Below, piece after piece: positions 24,827-35,144 of a DNA stretch of 64,000 nucleotides. Both the position numbers and the translations under genes were made by a program. A model generated the notes under the pieces. It was given only the letters and a program-made list of their open reading frames with translations. It ran no database searches and was not told the origin of the DNA. Every line of letters starts with the position of its first letter. Within the stretch, counting starts at the first letter, position 1. The DNA comes from Nocardia jejuensis NBRC 103114 (GTDB lineage Bacteria > Actinomycetota > Actinomycetes > Mycobacteriales > Mycobacteriaceae): the NCBI RefSeq assembly GCF_001613145.1, contig NZ_BDBU01000010.1, positions 1 through 64,000 of the forward strand, in the 5' to 3' direction.

Positions 24827-25615
24827 ATGACTGGCGCAGCGCAGTGGACTCGCGGGGGAATGTCGATCGGCTCCGTGCTGGATTTGCTGCGTCCGGACTT
24901 TCCGGACATCACCATCTCGAAGATTCGATTCCTCGAATCGGAGGGACTCATCAGCCCGGAGCGCACGCCCTCGGGTTATCGCAGGTTCCATATCTCCGAT
25001 GTGGAGCGGTTGCGGTTCGTGCTGACGGCTCAGCGGGATCAGTACCTTCCGCTGAAGGTGATCAAGGAACAACTCGAAGCGATCGACAGCGGCGCTGCCA
25101 CGCTCGGGGTGCGGGAACGCGAAGCCCGCGCCCGAGCGGCCGCAGTGCCCATCGATACCGGAGCCCCCAACGGGGTGAGCCGCTTTCGGCGGCTCGGTGT
25201 CGTGCCAGGTGAGGTGTCGCCCGAGGAACTCCGGTTCGATCACGAGATCCGGATTCCACGGGCGGACCTGCTGTCTCAGGCCGGAATCGACGAGAAGTTC
25301 CTCACCGAACTGATTCGCGCCAACCTGATCACGCCCGGCGCTGCCGGGTATTTCGACGCCGACGCGGTGACCCTGGCCCGCACCGCCAAGGCTTTGAGCG
25401 AATTCGGTTTGGAGGCAAGGCATTTGCGTGCCTTCAAACTGGCCGCGGACCGAGAGGCCGCGATGGTCGCGCAGATCGCCGCACCCATCGCGAAGAGCCG
25501 GGACGCGGACGCCCGAGCCCGTGCCGAGGAGACCGTACGTGAGTTGGCGGCACTGTCGCTGACACTGCACACGTGCCTGGTGAAGACCTCGGTGCGCGCT
25601 TCGCTCGGGGGCTGA
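24827..25615 (+). CDS. MerR-family regulator (Rv1828-like)
   Basis: The 262-residue protein starts at ATG 24827, 11 bases after garA. The N-terminal winged helix is of MerR type: GSVLDLLRPDFPDITISKIR, FLESEGLISPERTPSGYRRF, ERLRFVLTAQRDQYLPLK. The longer C-terminal half (about residues 115-262) is a second helical domain typical of the Rv1828 group and lacks the metal-binding Cys pairs of classical MerR sensors. Position between garA and the DUF151 gene is the same as in mycobacteria. Its targets are not known from sequence. Confidence 0.92.
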   Translation: MTGAAQWTRGGMSIGSVLDLLRPDFPDITISKIRFLESEGLISPERTPSGYRRFHISDVERLRFVLTAQRDQYLPLKVIKEQLEAIDSGAATLGVREREARARAAAVPIDTGAPNGVSRFRRLGVVPGEVSPEELRFDHEIRIPRADLLSQAGIDEKFLTELIRANLITPGAAGYFDADAVTLARTAKALSEFGLEARHLRAFKLAADREAAMVAQIAAPIAKSRDADARARAEETVRELAALSLTLHTCLVKTSVRASLGG

Positions 25616-25713
25616 AATCTTCGCTTAGACTCGGTGATACGGCCGACTCGAGGGCAGGTCTGGCGGCCGGCGAGTATGGGAGGCAGGGCGATGAGCGCTA
25701 GCGAGGCACGGTC

Positions 25714-26187
25714 ATGAGCGAAATGCGTGTGATCGGCATTCGTGTCGAGCAACCACAGAACCAGCCCGTGCTGTTGCTCCGTGAGGTGTCCGGCGACAGG
25801 TATCTACCGATCTGGATCGGGCAGGCCGAGGCGACCGCGATCGTTCTGGAGCAGGAAGGCGTCACGCCCATCCGGCCACTGACCCACGATCTGATCAAGA
25901 TCCTGATCAAGGACTTGGGCCACACCTTGAAAGAGGTGCGGATCGTGGATCTGCAGGAGGGCACCTTCTACGCGGATCTGGTGTTCGAGAACGATTTGCG
26001 AATTTCCGCACGGCCGTCCGATTCGGTCGCCATCGCGCTGCGGGTCGGTTGCCCGATCTACGCGGAGGAGCCGGTGCTCGAGGAAGCCGGTCTCGTGATG
26101 CCGGACGAGCGCGAGGACGAGGTCGAGAAGTTCAAGGAGTTTCTCGAATCCGTGTCGCCGGACGACTTCAAGGCGACGGACAGCTGA
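25714..26187 (+). CDS. Bifunctional nuclease family protein (DUF151, Rv1829-like)
   Basis: The 157-residue protein starts at ATG 25714. The DUF151 core is clear: LPIWIGQAEATAIVLEQEG, RPLTHDLIKILIKDLG, then RPSDSVAIALRVG near the end. Members of this family have been described as combined DNase/RNase enzymes in plants, but the bacterial role is unresolved. It lies between the two MerR-family genes in a mycobacteria-like order. Confidence 0.92.
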   Translation: MSEMRVIGIRVEQPQNQPVLLLREVSGDRYLPIWIGQAEATAIVLEQEGVTPIRPLTHDLIKILIKDLGHTLKEVRIVDLQEGTFYADLVFENDLRISARPSDSVAIALRVGCPIYAEEPVLEEAGLVMPDEREDEVEKFKEFLESVSPDDFKATDS

Positions 26188-26473
26188 GAAGTTTTCGGCT
26201 CGGCGCCCGGCCCTGTTGCCGCCGCGTGACCCAATAGCGTTTCGGATTTGGCCGGTCGCTTGGGCGGTTCGTCCCACTCTGTACCGATTCCGTGACGGAT
26301 CCGTGTCTCGACCTTAGGTTTAGGTCTAGAAACACGCGCGTCGCCAAGCTTGGTGACTGCCGATTCTGTCGGGAGAATCAGGGGAGTAGCCTCGATTGTT
26401 AGGCCACGTTCCAGGTCGCAGTTTCGGATCACAGGTATGGGTCGCGATAGGCATGGCAGCAAGGGAGTAGTCA

Positions 26474-27040
26474 GTGGGAGATCAACCGCAACCTCAGGAT
26501 GTGGTGCAGCCAGGGCTGTTCCCCGACGACACGGTGCCGGACGAACTGGTCGGCTACCGGGTTCCCAGCGCCTGCCAGGTGGCCGGGATCACCTATCGTC
26601 AGCTCGATTACTGGGCTCGCACGGGACTGGTCGTACCGTCCATTCGCAGCGCCACGGGGTCCGGCAGCCAGCGGCTGTACTCGTTCAAGGACATTTTGGT
26701 CCTCAAGATCGTCAAGCGGCTGCTCGACGCCGGCATCTCGCTGCAGAACATCCGCATCGCCGTGGATCATCTGCGCAGCCGGGGTGTCGAGGATCTGGCC
26801 GGCATCACCCTCTTCTCCGACGGCGCCACGGTCTACGAGTGCTCCTCCCCGGAGGAGGTCGTGGACCTGCTCCAGGGTGGTCAGGGTGTCTTCGGCATCG
26901 CCGTCGGCGGCGCGATGCGCGAGCTGACGGGGGCGATCGCCAGCTTCCCGGCCGAGCGCGCCGAAGCGGGCAGCACCACCGAGCGCCCCGAGGACGAGCT
27001 GTCCTTCCGGCGCAAGGCACGCATGAGCAAAACGGGGTAG
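26474..27040 (+). CDS. MerR-family regulator (Rv1830-like)
   Basis: The 188-residue protein starts at GTG 26474. The N-terminal helix-turn-helix is YRVPSACQVAGITYRQLDYW then ARTGLVVPS, with QRLYSFKDILVLKIVKRLLD continuing the dimer helix. The remainder (GITLFSDGATVYECSSPEEV) is conserved only among actinobacterial homologues. The mycobacterial counterpart, Rv1830, has been linked to growth and antibiotic-tolerance control. It is separated from the DUF151 gene by 286 bases without a gene, so probably has its own promoter. The glycine riboswitch begins about 65 bases downstream. Confidence 0.92.
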   Translation: MGDQPQPQDVVQPGLFPDDTVPDELVGYRVPSACQVAGITYRQLDYWARTGLVVPSIRSATGSGSQRLYSFKDILVLKIVKRLLDAGISLQNIRIAVDHLRSRGVEDLAGITLFSDGATVYECSSPEEVVDLLQGGQGVFGIAVGGAMRELTGAIASFPAERAEAGSTTERPEDELSFRRKARMSKTG

Positions 27041-27104
27041 CCCGACACCTCCCCGTGTGAAATCAACCCAGGCAACATTCCTGTAACCGGCGGCGCACTA
27101 CACT

Positions 27105-27333
27105 GTGGGTGCGTCGCAGCCGTGCGGGAGAGTCTCGGGTAACTCCGGGCGCCGAAGGAGCAGCACCTCTCCGTCAATCTCTCAGGCACAAGGGACCGTG
27201 CGGAGTTTCGGCGCCTCTGGAAAGTGATGGTCTCGAGCCATCCGCCCATGGTGAAAGGACACGGCACCGCGTTCACGAGACGCGGTCGCCGCGAGCCGAA
27301 TCTCTCAGGCGCCAACGACAGAGGGGGAGGGCT
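27105..27333 (+). promoter_or_regulatory. Tandem glycine riboswitch upstream of gcvP
   Basis: Two glycine aptamers lie head to tail. The first contains the conserved GCGCCGAAGGAGCAG (from 27149) and AATCTCTCAGGCACAAGG (from 27177). The second contains GAATCTCTCAGGCGCCA (from 27298) and is closed by CCTCTG (27213-27218) pairing with CAGAGG (27319-27324). Glycine riboswitches bind glycine directly and commonly turn on the glycine cleavage system. The element ends about 54 bases before the gcvP start. Exact outer boundaries were set by eye. Confidence 0.93.
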
Positions 27334-27386
27334 GACGTCGCGTCGATCCTCGGGATCGACCCCCGCCCGAACCCCCTGGAGCTTTC

Positions 27387-30221
<2,835 letters not shown>

Positions 30222-30227
30222 GGCGGA

Positions 30228-30340
30228 GTCGTATCTGAACAGCGGGGTCGCACCTGAACAGCGGGGTCGTACCTGAACAGCACGGTCGTACCTGAACAGC
30301 AGGGTCGAACCCGAACAGCAGGTCGAACCGAACAACGCAG
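30228..30340. repeat. 19-bp tandem repeat, about six copies, 3' of gcvP
   Basis: The unit GTCGTACCTGAACAGCGGG occurs at 30228, 30247, 30266 and 30285 with one to three changes each, then in shortened, diverging forms at 30304 and 30322. The array starts seven bases after the gcvP stop. There are no spacers, so it is not a CRISPR. Divergence increases toward the distal end, where it runs into the inverted repeat at 30334. Confidence 0.85.
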
Positions 30341-30372
30341 CGCCCGAACGGAATCCGTTCGGGCGCTGCGTT
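30334..30372. terminator. Perfect 39-bp inverted repeat, likely bidirectional terminator
   Basis: Two 19-base arms, beginning AACGCAGCGCCCG and ending CGGGCGCTGCGTT, are perfectly complementary around a single central base. The second arm's TCGGGCGCTGCGTTA is then repeated directly at about 30376-30390. It lies between convergent gcvP and the DUF7144-type gene, so it probably terminates both. Confidence 0.8.
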
Positions 30373-30434
30373 ATATCGGGCGCTGCGTTATGTCGACGGA
30401 TGTCGCAGCGGGCCGAGTCTCCGCCGGGCTCCGG

Positions 30435-30848
30435 CTAGGTCGTGGCCGGCTTCCAGGTGGCGATAGCCCAGATGACCACCACGTCCAGGGCGATGATCAG
30501 CAGGCTCCACGCCGGGTAGTACGGCAGCCACAGGAAGTTCTCGATGATCGAGACCGCGGCCATGACGATCGCGGCGACCCTGGCCCACGTGGCGCCGGTC
30601 ATCAGGCCGATGGCGACCAGGACCACGAGCGCGCCGACGATGATGTGGATCCAGCCCCAGGCCGAGGTGTTGAACTTGTAGATGTAGTCGTTGGTGCCGA
30701 CGATCAGCAGATCGTCGTCGCGGGCGGCGGAGATGCCCTGCAGGATCGAGAGCACTCCGATGACCAGGAACAGCACCGCCGCCGCGATGGAGGCGCCGGC
30801 CGCTATTCCCTGTTTGACCGGGCTTTCGGTGCCCGTGGTGTGTGCCAT
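30435..30848 (-). CDS. Small four-helix membrane protein (DUF7144-type)
   Basis: The 137-residue protein starts at ATG 30848. Four hydrophobic helices fall at about residues 14-34, 65-85, 90-108 and 112-130. The segment between helices 1 and 2 contains DDDLLIVGTNDYIYKFNTSA, matching actinobacterial proteins of the DUF7144 group, where a conserved Trp (WGWIHIIVG) starts helix 2. No function is known. It converges on gcvP, with the inverted repeat between them. Confidence 0.75.
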   Translation of the reverse strand: MAHTTGTESPVKQGIAAGASIAAAVLFLVIGVLSILQGISAARDDDLLIVGTNDYIYKFNTSAWGWIHIIVGALVVLVAIGLMTGATWARVAAIVMAAVSIIENFLWLPYYPAWSLLIIALDVVVIWAIATWKPATT

Positions 30849-30966
30849 GGTGAGACCCCTTCGATTGTCGATGAAGCGTCACTGGACTCGTGAACGAGTC
30901 CTAACTTCTTCGAATCTCCCATGACCGACCGGTAAGTTTGTGACGACATGCCGGAGTGATCGCAGC

Positions 30967-32640
30967 TCAGGGGGTCGTCAGCGCCTGTGATACCGCGGTG
31001 CCGAAGGGCAGGCTGTTGGTCGCGGTGACCTTGGTGTAGGTGCCGCCGGTGCGCTGGGCCAGGGTCTGCAGGGTCTGGGTCCCGGAACCGCCGACCACGA
31101 TGACGTCGACCCGGATCGGATGCGCCGGATCGGTCGCGGCGGCGATATCGGCGAGCAATTGATCGCCGGTGACGGTGGAGTCGTCCTCGGGTCCGTCGGT
31201 GATGAGCAGGATCGAATTGGTGCGCGAGGCGGCGTAGTTGCCGATCACCCCGCGATAGGCCGCCTCGATGGTGGGGTAGGCCCGGTCCGGCTTGGCGGTG
31301 CTCGCGGTGACGGTGCTCAGCGCCTGTCCGACGGCGGTGCGCTGGGCATCGGTGAGCGGCGCGGTGGGTACGGCGACCTTGTACGGGGTGTCGCCCTCGA
31401 GGCTCTTGGCGTAGGTCCACACTCCGAGCCCGAAGTCCGGCGGCATCACGCCCATCGTGGACTGCAGCGCCGCAACGGAATTCGCGAGCCGGGTCAGCGA
31501 TCCGTCGGTGGTGCCCATCGAGGAGGAGACATCGAGCAGGACCGTCGCGGAGACACCGAGGACCGGGTGGGCGAGCACCTGCTGGACCTGGGTCAGGGCC
31601 GCTTTCGGCCCGATGCCCGAGGTCGCCGGGGGAGCGGCGCCGAAACCGTTGTCGGTGAACAGCTTCGACTGCTCGGGTGCGCGCAGGAAGTCGGCGAACA
31701 GGCCCGCGGCCAGGTTCTGGGTCTGATCCACCCAGGATCCGGTGAGTTCCGCGGCGGGGTAGTCGGCCACGGGACCGTTCCCGGTGGGGCGGAAAGCGGT
31801 GAGGCCGTTGTGGGCTTTGATTTGCTGCTCGGTAGCGGCTACCGCGTGCACGGGGGCGCCCGCATCCGGTGCGGCGGCCAGCGCGGTCAGCGCGGCGGCG
31901 GTGTCGGTGGCGGTGGGCGCGCCCGCGGCCAGATTGGAGATCGCCGAGACCGTCTGCCCGGACTTGGCGGCGTTCTCGTCGAGCGGGTCGGTGCCCGAGA
32001 CGCCCGAGCCGACAGCCGTCGCGACCGCGAGCGCGGCATCGCCCGGCGGCAGGGCCAGGCGCAGGCCGTTCCACGAGCCGAGGCCGATATCGCTCAGCGA
32101 GCCCTGCTGGTATTTGGGCAGATCGGCCCAGTGCGCCTGCGCGCTATCGAGGGCGCGGCGCAATTCGTCCGGCACCGCCAGCGCGATCGGGCTGAGCGCG
32201 ATCGGTGCGGGCGTACCCGCGATCAGACCGGGCACCCGCATGAGCTCGACCGAGCGCACCGAATCCGGAATCCACAGCGCGGGCTGGGGTCCGAGCGCCG
32301 GGTCCCAGGCCTTGCCCGAGGCGAGGGCCGCGACCATGGCGGTGGAGGGTTGCGCGGTGACCGCGACCACGGCGCAGTGGTCGCGCACGTGCGGCGCGGT
32401 GGCATTGAATCGGTCCGCGGCGGTCTTGACCAGGGCGGCGATATCGGGATCGGCGGTGACGTCGAGCGTGGTGGTGCCCTCGACGCAGGCGGCCGCGGCC
32501 GCGATGTCCTTGTCCTTGGACCGTTCCTGCAGAAAGAACCAGCCGACGACTGCGAGCGCTAGCACGATCACCGCCGCCACGACGATAACCGGTCCTTTGC
32601 TGATGCTTCGTGATCGGCCTTCGGCGCGATGAGTACCCAC
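30967..32640 (-). CDS. Membrane-anchored substrate-binding-like domain fused to a VWA domain
   Basis: The protein has about 557 residues from GTG 32640, preferred because it leaves a normal short cytoplasmic N-terminus (GTHRAEGRSRSISKG) before one transmembrane helix; GTG 32691 is the alternative. Residues about 50-330 resemble a type-2 periplasmic solute-binding fold (TTLDVTADPDIAALVKTAAD, AELTGSWVDQTQNLAAGLF). The C-terminal third is a von Willebrand A domain with MIDAS motif DVSSSMG (Asp370) and later LLITDGPEDD. VWA domains bind proteins or metal ions outside the cell. This fusion is found in actinobacteria with no known role. Ligand and partner are unknown. Confidence 0.8.
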   Translation of the reverse strand: MGTHRAEGRSRSISKGPVIVVAAVIVLALAVVGWFFLQERSKDKDIAAAAACVEGTTTLDVTADPDIAALVKTAADRFNATAPHVRDHCAVVAVTAQPSTAMVAALASGKAWDPALGPQPALWIPDSVRSVELMRVPGLIAGTPAPIALSPIALAVPDELRRALDSAQAHWADLPKYQQGSLSDIGLGSWNGLRLALPPGDAALAVATAVGSGVSGTDPLDENAAKSGQTVSAISNLAAGAPTATDTAAALTALAAAPDAGAPVHAVAATEQQIKAHNGLTAFRPTGNGPVADYPAAELTGSWVDQTQNLAAGLFADFLRAPEQSKLFTDNGFGAAPPATSGIGPKAALTQVQQVLAHPVLGVSATVLLDVSSSMGTTDGSLTRLANSVAALQSTMGVMPPDFGLGVWTYAKSLEGDTPYKVAVPTAPLTDAQRTAVGQALSTVTASTAKPDRAYPTIEAAYRGVIGNYAASRTNSILLITDGPEDDSTVTGDQLLADIAAATDPAHPIRVDVIVVGGSGTQTLQTLAQRTGGTYTKVTATNSLPFGTAVSQALTTP

Positions 32641-32714
32641 GGGCGCAAGTGTATGTTCAGCCGAAATTCTCCACCTGTGCCGGACGGTCACGCGAGACAG
32701 GGTTATCGGAGAAA

Positions 32715-32755
32715 GGGAAATCGGTGAGCGCCGCCGGGGCGCTCACCGATTTCCC
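32715..32755 (-). terminator. Perfect 18-bp hairpin after the WhiB-like gene
   Basis: GGGAAATCGGTGAGCGCC (32715-32732) pairs perfectly with its complement at 32738-32755, with a five-base loop. On the minus strand it begins five bases past the WhiB-like stop and is followed by a short pyrimidine run (CTTTCTCC). It is a strong rho-independent-type terminator, separating this gene from the VWA fusion gene. Confidence 0.85.
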
Positions 32756-32759
32756 TCGT

Positions 32760-33035
32760 TCATTCGCGAATCATCTTGCCGCGGTCGTACTCGTGCCCGC
32801 CCCACACACCGGACTGGCCGGTGCGCGAAGCGAAGTCACCGCACTCGCGGCGAATGGGGCAGCCGTCGCAGATACGCCGCGCGTATTCGAAGTCCTGCGA
32901 CGGGTAGGGGAACCACGCCTCATGGTTGGGATCGCCCTCGCAGGCGGCGTGCTGCCAGGCGTTGGTCGAGTCGGAGATGGGGAGCAGTTCCGCGAGGGTC
33001 TGCTCCTGAATCTCCTGCACTGCGGTATTCGTCAT
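32760..33035 (-). CDS. WhiB-family iron-sulfur transcription factor
   Basis: The 91-residue protein starts at ATG 33035 behind AAAGGAG. It has the four-Cys WhiB domain: Cys in HAACEGDPN, then CDGCPIRREC, followed by the G[VI]WGG turn (SGVWGGHEYDRG). These proteins hold a 4Fe-4S cluster and act with sigma factors as redox- or NO-sensing regulators. The C-terminus is short, without the long basic DNA-binding tail of WhiB1, so DNA binding may be weak. It lies downstream of the HNH gene on the same strand and is capped by a strong terminator. Confidence 0.93.
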   Translation of the reverse strand: MTNTAVQEIQEQTLAELLPISDSTNAWQHAACEGDPNHEAWFPYPSQDFEYARRICDGCPIRRECGDFASRTGQSGVWGGHEYDRGKMIRE

Positions 33036-33073
33036 CGGGTCTGCTCCTTTCGCTGCCGATCACGGTGCTTGTC

Positions 33074-33631
33074 TCACCCCGCCGCGGCGAGGTCCTTCCA
33101 GATCTGTCGCTGGCGCTTGGCCAGTTCGTCGGGCGCCTTGGGCTCCCACAGCAGTCGCATGCCGGCCTCCTCGGGAGTCCGGTCCGCCTTGCGGCTGTTG
33201 CACGGACCGCACGCGGCGATCAGGTTGGCCCAGGTGTTCGGGCCGCCCCTGGAACGCGGGCGGATGTGGTCCACGGTGCGGGCCCAGCCCGAGCAGTACC
33301 CGCAGCGGTAGCGGTCGCGCCGCAGCACGGCCGGGAGGGTGGCGCGGCTCTCGTCGTGCACGAGTACCCGGTGCTCGAGGTAGACGTATCGCGTCAACCG
33401 GATGGTCTCCGGCAGGGCGATCTCGACGTGCTTGGAGCGGATCGGGAACTCGGGCCGCCGGTCCGAGACGGTTTCGGCGGTGCCGCTCAGCAGCAGCACC
33501 ACCGCACGTTCGGCGTTGATCTCGGTGAGCGCCTCGTAGGAGGCGTTCAGTACCAGAACACCGGCGTGGATCCAATTGTCGGAGGTTATGTGAGGGTCTT
33601 CGGCGTGACGGAAAGCCATGGGAGTCACCAT
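33074..33631 (-). CDS. HNH endonuclease domain protein
   Basis: The protein has about 185 residues from ATG 33631 (ATG 33619 is an alternative). The N-terminal half (VLVLNASYEALTEINAERAV) is shared with a widespread actinobacterial family. The C-terminal HNH fold carries RCGYC, TVDHIRPRSRGGPNTW and NLIAACGPCNSRKADR, with both zinc Cys pairs and the catalytic His. This is the short, stand-alone HNH type often found as a chromosomal single gene and in phages; its role is not known. It is a different family from the DUF222/HNH protein at 10361. Confidence 0.9.
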   Translation of the reverse strand: MVTPMAFRHAEDPHITSDNWIHAGVLVLNASYEALTEINAERAVVLLLSGTAETVSDRRPEFPIRSKHVEIALPETIRLTRYVYLEHRVLVHDESRATLPAVLRRDRYRCGYCSGWARTVDHIRPRSRGGPNTWANLIAACGPCNSRKADRTPEEAGMRLLWEPKAPDELAKRQRQIWKDLAAAG

Positions 33632-33676
33632 GTTTCGAAAGAGAGGAAGAAGAACAGGAAGCGAAGGGCGGTAGGT

Positions 33677-33862
33677 CTAGGCGCCGGCCTGGAGGCGGTA
33701 GGGCCGATCGGTGCCGTGCTCGTAGCGCGCGCTGCCGCCGACGAGTAGCACTCGCGCTCGGGCTGTCGCCGGGTTCTGCTCTCGGTGCGTCGGTTCCACT
33801 GCCGCCTCCTCCTTCCTGCTGGTCACGACCTCGGGGGTCGGTTCATCGTCGTCGAAACTCAT
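33677..33862 (-). CDS. Small hypothetical protein upstream of the HNH gene
   Basis: The ORF has about 61 codons from ATG 33862, reading MSFDDDEPTPEVVTSRKEE and ending YRLQAGA. It lies 45 bases before the HNH start on the same strand. The acidic N-terminus and the predicted beta segment ARARVLLVGGSARYEHGTDR look protein-like, but no family is recognised and no clear ribosome site is present. It may be a short accessory to the HNH protein. Confidence 0.4.
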   Translation of the reverse strand: MSFDDDEPTPEVVTSRKEEAAVEPTHREQNPATARARVLLVGGSARYEHGTDRPYRLQAGA

Positions 33863-34122
33863 GGTGGCACAACGTACATACCGTTGTCGGCTCATTTTTC
33901 GCCGTCCAGGTACAACGAGCGGCCGCGCGCCTTTATTCCGATGAGATGGGAATCACGTCCGGTTACCGCGAGTGGGCGGACCGGCTCAACTAGCATGGAG
34001 CGGCTGTCTCCGGGTGGGATTCACTGGTACGCAACCGAATCGGGGGCAACTGTGCGGCTTGGATTCATCACCGGTTATCTGCCGTGGCTACCGTGGCAGG
34101 TAGCTCGGAGGGAGCCGGCATC

Positions 34123-35067
34123 ATGGAGTTCCGACATCTGGTTTCGTTCATCACCATCGCCGAAGAGTTGCACTTCGGCCGCGCAGCGCAGCGCCTACAT
34201 CTCACTCAGCCAAGCCTGAGCGCCCAGCTGCAGAAACTGGAGAAGTCGCTCGGGGTACAGCTGGTCGCACGGAACTCGCACGAGGTCCGGCTCACCGCGG
34301 CCGGTCGGGAATTCGAACTTCAGGCCCGCCAGATCGTCGCGCAGGTCGACCGGGCCGCACGGGCGGCCAAGGCGACCGCGGAGGGCCGCTCGGGAACCCT
34401 CAGCATCGGATACAACCTGCCCGCGAGCAGGCATGTGCTGCCCGACACCCTGGTCAAGATGACCGAACGCCACCCCGACATCGTGGTGTCGCTGTGGGAG
34501 AAACGCACGGGACCGCAGCTGACCGGTCTGGCGGACCGTTCACTGGACATCGCGCTGGTCTACGGCCATCCCAGCACCGCGGAGTTCCGGTATCGGCGAC
34601 TGCTGCACCGGGTCCCGCTGGTCGCGGTGGTCGGTCGGCGGCACCGCTGGGCCGATCGGCCGGGTGTGCCGTTCGCGGAGCTGGCGAGTCAGGAGTGTGT
34701 GCTGTTCGCGCGCGAGCAGTGTCCGGCGATGTACGACGCCATCTTCCGCTCGGCCGCGCAGACTCGGATATCGCTCAACGTGGCGCATCACGCCGACGAT
34801 CCGGGTGCGACGGCGCACATGGTCTCGGTGCGCCCGCTGGTGGGCTTCGCGTCGCTGCCCCGGGCGGTGTCCATGGGAATGGGCGCACCCGGCAGTATTT
34901 CGGCCGCGGTGAAACTATTGGATCCGGTTCCCACTCTGGATTTGTATGCGGTGTGGCGTTCCGACGATACGAATCCCGCGGTGGCCGCGTTTCTCGATTG
35001 CATGGAATCCGCGGAACCCGCACAGCTCGATGATGCCCGGGAAGATGTCGTCGGTGCTATTCGATAG
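34123..35067 (+). CDS. LysR-family transcriptional regulator
   Basis: The 314-residue protein starts at ATG 34123, with GGAGGGAG about eight bases upstream. The N-terminal winged helix-turn-helix is canonical: MEFRHLVSFITIAEELHFGR, AAQRLHLTQPSLSAQLQKLE, KSLGVQLVARNSHEVRLTAA. A periplasmic-binding-type effector domain follows (GTLSIGYN onward). It is the first gene of the lipid-synthase locus, 75 bases before the acyl-CoA ligase. That position and the palindromes between them make it the likely local regulator (inference). The effector is unknown. Confidence 0.93.
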   Translation: MEFRHLVSFITIAEELHFGRAAQRLHLTQPSLSAQLQKLEKSLGVQLVARNSHEVRLTAAGREFELQARQIVAQVDRAARAAKATAEGRSGTLSIGYNLPASRHVLPDTLVKMTERHPDIVVSLWEKRTGPQLTGLADRSLDIALVYGHPSTAEFRYRRLLHRVPLVAVVGRRHRWADRPGVPFAELASQECVLFAREQCPAMYDAIFRSAAQTRISLNVAHHADDPGATAHMVSVRPLVGFASLPRAVSMGMGAPGSISAAVKLLDPVPTLDLYAVWRSDDTNPAVAAFLDCMESAEPAQLDDAREDVVGAIR

Positions 35068-35102
35068 ACAATGACTTTCGCGCGGTAGGAATGGCGACCC
35101 GG

Positions 35103-35144
35103 GCGGCGACGAGAATGATTGTCGCCGCGCACAATTCGAATTGT
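35103..35144. promoter_or_regulatory. Two inverted repeats ahead of the acyl-CoA ligase start
   Basis: GCGGCGAC (35103-35110) and GTCGCCGC (35121-35128) form an 8-bp hairpin with a 10-base loop. Immediately after is the gapless palindrome ACAATTCGAATTGT (35131-35144), which runs into GTG 35143. The first could terminate the LysR gene. The second is placed where a repressor would block initiation of the synthase locus. Confidence 0.5.

Noticed and set aside
30228..30340. Possible CRISPR array at the 19-bp repeats
   Set aside because: The copies are directly adjacent with no spacers, and no cas genes are in the window.
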